Origin: an uncultured Chryseolinea sp.
GTDB taxonomy: Bacteria > Bacteroidota > Bacteroidia > Cytophagales > Cyclobacteriaceae
Direction: 5' to 3'
NCBI GenBank assembly: GCA_946478915.1
Contig: CAMLER010000095.1
Coordinates: forward strand, 1-11,528
DNA: 11,528 bases
The notes under the pieces are model-generated. The model ran no database searches. It was not told where the DNA came from and was given only the letters and a program-made list of their open reading frames with translations. Made by a program: the position numbers and the translations under genes. Below are positions 7,554-11,528 of the stretch, piece by piece; positions within the stretch are counted from its first letter, which is position 1, and each line of letters opens with the position of its first letter.

Positions 7554-7609
7554 ATAACGGATAACGAATAACAGATAACGAATAACGAATAACGAATAAC
7601 GAATAAATA
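7554..7609 (+). repeat. Heptamer tandem repeat, eight ATAACGA-type units
   Basis: Eight consecutive 7-bp units fill 56 bp: five ATAACGA, plus ATAACGG, ATAACAG and ATAAATA variants, the first, third and last units being the diverged ones. The array ends three bases before the start codon of the CxxC protein at 7613, so it occupies the place of a ribosome binding site or leader. Four identical units in a row (7575-7602) suggest recent slippage. Similar short AT-rich tandem runs occur between Bacteroidota genes; a regulatory effect here is inference. Confidence 0.85.
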
Positions 7610-7612
7610 ACC

Positions 7613-7819
7613 ATGGAAACAAAAAAATTCAAAACAAACATAAAATGCACGGGTTGCATAGCGACCGTTACACCATTTTTGAACGAGGCAGTAGGGGAGC
7701 AGAAATGGGAGGTTGATTTGACAGATCCTTCAAGGGTTCTAACCGTCAAAACCGAATCGGACAAGCATGTCGTGGTTGAGGCATTGGAAAAAGCGGGCTA
7801 CAAAGCTGAACCAATCTAA
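7613..7819 (+). CDS. Small heavy-metal-associated (CopZ-like) CxxC protein
   Basis: This 68-residue cytosolic protein has a single HMA-type domain: a beta strand KKFKTNIK, the metal site CTGC (C12 and C15), helix CIATVTPFLNEAVG, then strands WEVDLTDPSRVLTVKT and a final helix VVEALEKAGYKAEPI. It probably shuttles Cu+ to CopA, whose gene ends 83 bp upstream. The Met that usually precedes the CxxC loop is replaced by Ile-Lys, a variant I recall in other Bacteroidota proteins of this size. No signal peptide is present. The start codon is fixed by the heptamer array immediately upstream. Cotranscription with copA is plausible, since I see no terminator between them. Confidence 0.85.
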   Translation: METKKFKTNIKCTGCIATVTPFLNEAVGEQKWEVDLTDPSRVLTVKTESDKHVVVEALEKAGYKAEPI

Positions 7820-7841
7820 CTTAATTGGTAACTTTGCCAAT
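7820..7841 (+). repeat. Post-stop direct repeat, copy 2, with embedded dyad and -7-like box
   Basis: CTTAAT (7820-7825) and TTTGCCAAT (7833-7841) repeat the blocks found after copA. Within it ATTGG (7824-7828) pairs with CCAAT (7837-7841), and the loop TAACTTTG exactly matches the Bacteroidota -7 consensus. AATTGGTAA at 7823-7831 also occurs at 4324-4332 in front of the regulator gene. No -33 TTTG lies at the right distance, so promoter activity is uncertain; a hairpin or operator role is equally possible. Confidence 0.4.
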
Positions 7842-7977
7842 GATCAAACTATTGTTTCAATTACATGGATATAATAGTTGGTGCTTATTAACTCTGACGA
7901 TTTTAGATTTAATTTTTGGAAACCATCAATACAAGGCATAAAGCACTGGTAGTGATACAATCAACGAAGAAAACTTT

Positions 7978-8577
7978 ATGAAAACGAACCCGATTCTCTC
8001 TTCATTTTTATTTGCTCTTATTATTTTAACATTGGGTTGTTCCGGTAAGAAGGGCGATGATTCACATGATCATGAACAGCACAATGCGTCCGGGGGGGAC
8101 GTTACTGAATCAAGCGCCCAGTTTGAAGTTTCACAGGAATTTCAGACCCAACTTGGCGATGTGTTTACAAATTACAATGCTTTAAAAGATGCGTTCATTG
8201 CTTCAGATCCCGACAAAGTGAAGGAGGAAACTTCTTCCACCAGTCAGGCCGTTGCAAGGGTAGACATGAAATTACTGGAGGGACAAGCCCACAGTGAGTG
8301 GATGACCTATCTGGCATCGATGGATAATGCCTTGAAGCAAATTGAGAAAAGCGCTGATATCGAGGAACAACGCGAGGCTTTCAGCACCTTGTCTGATAAC
8401 TTGTATAAAAGTGTCAAGGCTTTCGGACTTGGTGGGAAAGAAGCATTCTATGATTTCTGTCCCATGGCTTTTAACAATGAGGGTGCTTACTGGCTAAGCG
8501 ATAGTGAAACTATCCGAAATCCATATTTTGGCGATAAAATGCTTAGTTGCGGAATGGTGAAAGAGAAACTTCGATAG
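7978..8577 (+). CDS. DUF3347 lipoprotein, putative periplasmic copper-binding protein
   Basis: This 199-residue protein has an N-terminal membrane-like signal ending in LTLGC, with C21 as the likely lipidated Cys, although Thr at -3 makes the lipobox imperfect. A short His/Asp-rich segment (DDSHDHEQH) follows and could bind metal. The rest is a DUF3347 domain: helical middle, then FCPMA (C161, M163), GAYWLS, NPYFGDKML and the final SCG (C191). From family knowledge this domain occurs alone or at the C-terminus of CusB/CzcB-type periplasmic adaptor proteins, where Met, Cys and His residues bind Cu+ or Ag+. Here it stands alone, anchored to a membrane, 158 bp downstream of the small CxxC gene, and would buffer copper delivered to the periplasm by CopA. 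No RND efflux genes are in the window. Confidence 0.85.
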   Translation: MKTNPILSSFLFALIILTLGCSGKKGDDSHDHEQHNASGGDVTESSAQFEVSQEFQTQLGDVFTNYNALKDAFIASDPDKVKEETSSTSQAVARVDMKLLEGQAHSEWMTYLASMDNALKQIEKSADIEEQREAFSTLSDNLYKSVKAFGLGGKEAFYDFCPMAFNNEGAYWLSDSETIRNPYFGDKMLSCGMVKEKLR

Positions 8578-8612
8578 CGTTCCTACCGAAGTTGCCTGAT
8601 CGCAAAGTTATC

Positions 8613-8643
8613 GCCAGGATGTTCTTTGTTAGGTGAACCTGGC
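8613..8643. other. Long-loop inverted repeat after the DUF3347 gene
   Basis: GCCAGG at 8613-8618 is complementary to CCTGGC at 8638-8643 across a 19-base loop. No T-run follows, so it is a poor candidate for an intrinsic terminator. It marks the boundary between the copper genes and the receptor gene. Confidence 0.25.
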
Positions 8644-8663
8644 TCCTGATGATAAAAACATCG

Positions 8664-8695
8664 TTTGGGCATTATGGCCTTGCCTATTAATTTTT
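8664..8695 (+). promoter_or_regulatory. Bacteroidota-type promoter of the 7TM-DISM gene
   Basis: TTTG at 8664-8667, a 20-bp spacer and TAATTTTT at 8688-8695 fit TTTG-N19-21-TAnnTTTG with one mismatch in the last base. Transcription would start near 8703, leaving a leader of about 35 bases before the ATG at 8738. This suggests the receptor gene is transcribed on its own. Confidence 0.4.
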
Positions 8696-8737
8696 TACCA
8701 TATCGGCAGATAATAAAAAAACAATAACTTGGCGCTG

Positions 8738-10690
8738 ATGAAGTGCTTTACAGTTTTTGTTTTCTGGATGGCCTGCATGACTGGCCATCTCGTGGCACAA
8801 GATAGTCAACACAAGGAATTAGAGAGCGGCGATGCAATAGCAACAATTGATGATAAGGTGATCGAGCATAATTTCATGCCTTATCAGATTCAAATTTTTT
8901 GCGATACTACCAATTCACTGCAATTTAATGAGATCTCTTCGCCGCAATTTGCGCGGCGATTTGCTTTTCATCCAGATTATCAAAATAAAGATTTTAAGGG
9001 GAATGCCTCCTATTGGATCAAGCTGCCGATCCGACATACCCATGCAACGGAAAAGTTCTGGTTGCTTGAATTCTATGATCAGACAATCGATCATATAACA
9101 GCATTTATTCCCAGGACCGAAGGTACCTATGAAAAGGTGATCATGGGTGATGGAAAGCAATTTGAAGATCGCATCATTCCGCATAAGAATTTCGAAATCC
9201 CATTGACCATGACCTCTGATACCGTGATGGTATATTATTTCAAGGTAAGGTCTGAAGAATTTGCTGATATCAGGATAGCGCTTCGCTCGGTTGATAGGTT
9301 TATAGACTATGCGCTCAATGAGTATTTCCTCTTTGGAACTTTCTATGGAATGATTCTCATTATCAGTTTGTATAATTTCCTTGTTTTTCTCGCCATCCGT
9401 GAGGTCAAAAACATTTATTATATCATGTATATCCTAAGCGTTGCAGCTTACGCGATGAGTTACGATGGGATAGGTTTTCAATATCTCTGGCCAAACCACC
9501 CAGATTGGAATAATTACGCCACAGGGTTCACACTGTATTCTGTGATTCTGTGGTCGTTGATCTTTACGCGTCGGTTTTTGCGAACAAAGGCAACCGCACC
9601 CCACCTTGATACGGTTTTAAAATGGACGATCATATTTCGTTCGATAATCTTTGTCGCCGAGGTGTTTCTTTTTCCCTCTCTTCTTAATATCCGATCCATT
9701 GAGATAATACCTTTAAGTCTGATATTTTTCACAGCGATATATGTATGGGATCGCGGATATAGACCCGCTCGATTTTTCGTTATCGCTTATGGCATTCTTT
9801 TCATTGGATTTTTCATCCGAACACTGGTATACTTCAATGTTCTTCCCTTCACGACACCGCTGCACTACAGCTTGCATTTCAGCTTTGTACTTGAGATGTT
9901 ATTTCTGACGTTTGCCATGGGCGACCGCATCAGGATTCTTAAGGATATGCGTGATCGCGCGCTGCGAAGAATTATTCATCAGCATGAACGCAATATGCAG
10001 TTAAAGGATCAGGTGAATCGCGAATTAGAGCAGAAAGTTCGCGACAGAACCATTGAATTGAACAAGAAGAATCATGAGCTGGAAGAAAGTAATTTAAAAC
10101 TGGAACGGCAGGCCATAGAAATCAATCGCATCAATTCGATGCTCGATTTGGATAACTGGAAGCTGAAGAGCAGTATTAAGGAAGTTTTGAACGAACGTCT
10201 CATGGAAAAGACCATGGACTATCACCAGTTCCAGACATTGTATCCGGATAAACTTGCTTGTTACAGGTTTTTGGAAAATCTGAAATGGCAAAACGGCTAT
10301 CACTGTCGCAAATGCAAAAACGAGAAGTATTTCGATGGCGCTCACAAATTTTCCAGGCGGTGCACGCGATGTGGCTACAATGAATCGATCACTGCTTTTA
10401 CCATCTTCCACAGCATTAAATTCCCCATTGAGAAGGCTTTTTATATCACGTATCTCACGGTTGCCGGCAAAAAAGATCATACACTGGAAAGTCTTGCTGG
10501 GCAGCTTGGCCTTCGATTGAACACCGTCTGGGGCTTCAAGCAAAAGGTTTCTGCGCGCATTCTGGACCTTAACACGCGCGGCCATCATCCTCCATTGTCA
10601 AGATGGGAGGAGGTTGTGCTGATCACCGAAGTTGACTCCAAGCGCAAAAGCACTAAACGCGCGCAAACACTAATTAATACATCAGATTAG
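8738..10690 (+). CDS. 7TM-DISM receptor with coiled coil and transposase-type zinc-ribbon/HTH output domain
   Basis: This protein has 650 residues from the ATG at 8738; a TTG nine bases upstream is possible, but the ATG gives a cleaner signal peptide (MKCFTVFVFWMACMTGHLVA). Residues about 35-175 form a DISMED2-like periplasmic sensing domain, which in this family binds carbohydrate-like or other small ligands. Residues about 196-395 hold the seven-helix DISM membrane block. A long coiled coil (about 405-490, including VNRELEQKVRDRTIELNKK) leads to the output. That output is not a kinase or cyclase: residues about 494-607 resemble the N-terminus of IS1595/ISXO2-type transposases, with FQTLYPDKLACYRFLENLKW, a zinc ribbon C523-x2-C526-x15-C542-x2-C545, TIFHSIKFP, and a helix-turn-helix-like LESLAGQLGLRLNTVWGFKQ. 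The DDE nuclease domain is absent. It is probably a membrane-tethered DNA-binding regulator; ligand and targets are unknown. Confidence 0.88.
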   Translation: MKCFTVFVFWMACMTGHLVAQDSQHKELESGDAIATIDDKVIEHNFMPYQIQIFCDTTNSLQFNEISSPQFARRFAFHPDYQNKDFKGNASYWIKLPIRHTHATEKFWLLEFYDQTIDHITAFIPRTEGTYEKVIMGDGKQFEDRIIPHKNFEIPLTMTSDTVMVYYFKVRSEEFADIRIALRSVDRFIDYALNEYFLFGTFYGMILIISLYNFLVFLAIREVKNIYYIMYILSVAAYAMSYDGIGFQYLWPNHPDWNNYATGFTLYSVILWSLIFTRRFLRTKATAPHLDTVLKWTIIFRSIIFVAEVFLFPSLLNIRSIEIIPLSLIFFTAIYVWDRGYRPARFFVIAYGILFIGFFIRTLVYFNVLPFTTPLHYSLHFSFVLEMLFLTFAMGDRIRILKDMRDRALRRIIHQHERNMQLKDQVNRELEQKVRDRTIELNKKNHELEESNLKLERQAIEINRINSMLDLDNWKLKSSIKEVLNERLMEKTMDYHQFQTLYPDKLACYRFLENLKWQNGYHCRKCKNEKYFDGAHKFSRRCTRCGYNESITAFTIFHSIKFPIEKAFYITYLTVAGKKDHTLESLAGQLGLRLNTVWGFKQKVSARILDLNTRGHHPPLSRWEEVVLITEVDSKRKSTKRAQTLINTSD

Positions 10691-10913
10691 CGGCATTAAG
10701 ATCGCTGAACGCAAAATCCTGGTGCGGTCGGAGCGACCTAATACTACCAACCTTGCCATGCAGCAGGGGGAGATAATTTAAATTTATCCAAAAGAGCTCA
10801 TCGGATGGTGAGGTAAAAAGCTTTTATATCCATGATTTCGAGCTCGGCCAAGGTGTTAAAAGTAGCCTGCTGCAATACTTTTGCGCTTTATGTGCGCCCA
10901 ATTTTTAGCGTTG

Positions 10914-10930
10914 GTCAGAATACGTCTGAC
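10914..10930. other. Perfect 6-bp-stem hairpin in the susC leader
   Basis: GTCAGA (10914-10919) and TCTGAC (10925-10930) flank a five-base loop. The outer GCG at 10908-10910 could also pair with the CGC at 10930-10932 if bases between are bulged. It has no T-run, so it is not a standard terminator; an operator or RNA structure is possible. Confidence 0.3.
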
Positions 10931-11076
10931 GCGGCGGATGAACCATGTTTTTTTGCCGAGAATAGTTATCCACGCACATCAAAACACCACGTGTTATCGT
11001 TTGTAATCATTGTTTTTTTTCAGGGAAAAACAACTCTTTTTATGAGCGTCCAATAAACATTGAAATCGATTGTATT

Positions 11077-11091
11077 GTTAGTTTTTCTAAC
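11077..11091 (+). other. GTTAG-TTTTT-CTAAC inverted repeat before the susC-like gene
   Basis: A perfect 5-bp inverted repeat with a T5 loop lies 56 bp before the start codon at 11148, within the likely promoter region. It could be a binding site for a dimeric regulator or a small hairpin; nothing in the sequence decides between them. Confidence 0.3.
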
Positions 11092-11147
11092 GATCGACTT
11101 GACTTTTCGCTAAATTTTTCCGCTTCAATTCAAAAAACAAAAACGTT

Positions 11148-11528
11148 ATGAAAAGACTTTTACTTACGGCCATGGTCCCGATCCTGCTGAGCATAACAGC
11201 ATGGGGCCAAACAGAAAAGATCATCACTGGGAAAGTCACCTCCGCCGAAGATGGTGAAGGGCTTCCCGGTGTAAACGTGGTAGTTCAGGGAACTACCAAA
11301 GGTAGTACTACCGATGTGAATGGTGATTATTCCATCCAACTAGGGCCAGCAGAAAACACGCTTGTATTTACTTTCGTTGGTTATCGAACGGTAACTGTTG
11401 ATGTCAGCACGCGAACCACGGCGGATGTAGCCCTTGAGTCCGATGTTACGTCGCTCGAAGAGGTTGTCGTGGTGGGATATGGTGTTCAACGAGAAAAGGA
11501 TCTCACGTCCGCCATATCAACCGTAAGA
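11148..11528 (+). CDS. SusC/RagA-family TonB-dependent outer-membrane receptor (3' partial)
   Basis: The first 127 residues are present and the frame runs off the window; full members are about 1,000 residues. It opens with a signal peptide (MKRLLLTAMVPILLSITAWG, cleavage near residue 20). Residues about 26-95 form a carboxypeptidase-regulatory-like beta-sandwich (GKVTSAEDGEGLPGVNVVV, then GSTTDVNGDYSI and FVGYRT). The SusC hallmark LEEVVVVGYG at about residues 104-112, followed by QREKDLTSAIS, marks the TonB-box region and the start of the plug domain. Such receptors import glycans, peptides or other large ligands through the outer membrane together with a SusD-like lipoprotein, usually encoded immediately downstream and not visible here. 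The ATG at 11148 lacks a Shine-Dalgarno, typical for the phylum. The substrate cannot be predicted from this portion. Confidence 0.95.
   Translation, partial: MKRLLLTAMVPILLSITAWGQTEKIITGKVTSAEDGEGLPGVNVVVQGTTKGSTTDVNGDYSIQLGPAENTLVFTFVGYRTVTVDVSTRTTADVALESDVTSLEEVVVVGYGVQREKDLTSAISTVR

Larger units (their letters stand above)
10691..11147. other. 457-bp gene-free leader upstream of the susC-like gene
   Basis: I see no credible gene here; the frame opening at 10832 has no recognisable domain and no start signals. The stretch contains several inverted repeats: GGTCG/CGACC at 10726-10738, AAAAGCTTTT at 10816-10825, GTCAGA/TCTGAC at 10914-10930, and GTTAG/CTAAC at 11077-11091 with a T5 loop. 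The last 150 bp are AT-rich. The promoter for the outer-membrane receptor must lie here, but no complete TTTG/TAnnTTTG pair was found; TAAATTTT at 11111-11118 is the nearest -7-like sequence. The first hairpin, around GGTCGGAGCGACC, resembles intergenic repeats I recall from other Bacteroidota. Confidence 0.45.

Noticed and set aside
7480..7764. A reverse-strand frame across the heptamer array encoding a repetitive VIRYSL-type peptide
   Set aside because: The peptide simply translates the tandem repeat and overlaps the real CxxC gene and the copA end; it is an artefact of the repeat.
10094..10588. A 164-codon reverse-strand frame within the receptor gene
   Set aside because: It lies wholly antisense to the coiled coil and zinc ribbon, whose domain matches are clear; it has no recognisable family and is a shadow frame.
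10726..10738. GGTCG-GAG-CGACC hairpin as a terminator of the receptor gene
   Set aside because: The stem has only five pairs with a three-base loop, and no T-run follows. It looks more like an intergenic repeat fragment than an intrinsic terminator.
10832..11056. A 74-codon open frame in the gap before the susC-like gene
   Set aside because: It has no recognisable domain, no start signals and an unconvincing composition, and it overlaps hairpins and an AT-rich promoter-like region. It is most likely non-coding.

Overview
The window comes from a member of the Bacteroidota, most likely a Cytophagales-like environmental bacterium. The evidence is a SusC/RagA-type outer-membrane receptor at the right edge, a PVC-type heme-binding HEAT-repeat cytochrome at the left edge, a 7TM-DISM receptor, a metal-linked AraC regulator and a DUF3347 lipoprotein of types common in that phylum. 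Shine-Dalgarno sequences are mostly absent, and several gene starts are preceded by matches to the Bacteroidota promoter (-33 TTTG, -7 TAnnTTTG). Base composition is moderate, without extreme GC or AT bias.

Left part (1-4264): the 3' portion of a secreted PVC-type dehydrogenase/cytochrome gene converges on a periplasmic metallo-beta-lactamase-fold hydrolase gene. That gene is transcribed divergently from dinB, which encodes the translesion polymerase Pol IV. These three look like ordinary, functionally unlinked genes.

Middle part (4300-8580): a copper-handling module. It starts with an HMA-AraC transcription regulator whose reading frame is broken: the CxxC metal-binding half and the AraC DNA-binding half lie in different frames. 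Next is a 373-bp gene-free stretch with degenerate CGCAAAG-type repeats and hairpins, then the Cu+-exporting P1B-type ATPase CopA. After a 56-bp perfect-period heptamer repeat comes a 68-residue CxxC heavy-metal-binding protein, and then a His-rich lipoprotein with the DUF3347 domain found on Cu/Ag efflux periplasmic proteins. A plausible division of labour is sensing by the HMA-AraC protein, cytosolic delivery by the small CxxC protein, export by CopA, and periplasmic copper binding by the DUF3347 lipoprotein.

Right part (8738-11528): the most unusual gene encodes a 7TM-DISM membrane receptor with a coiled coil. Its cytoplasmic output is an IS1595-type transposase zinc ribbon plus helix-turn-helix-like segment, with no DDE catalytic domain. 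It looks like a transposase DNA-binding module captured as a signalling output, which would make the protein a membrane-bound one-component regulator. A 457-bp non-coding stretch with several hairpins then leads into the 5' end of a SusC/RagA TonB-dependent receptor gene, which runs off the window.

The best candidates for something new are the DISM-transposase fusion, the split HMA-AraC regulator, and the repeat architecture around the small CxxC gene.
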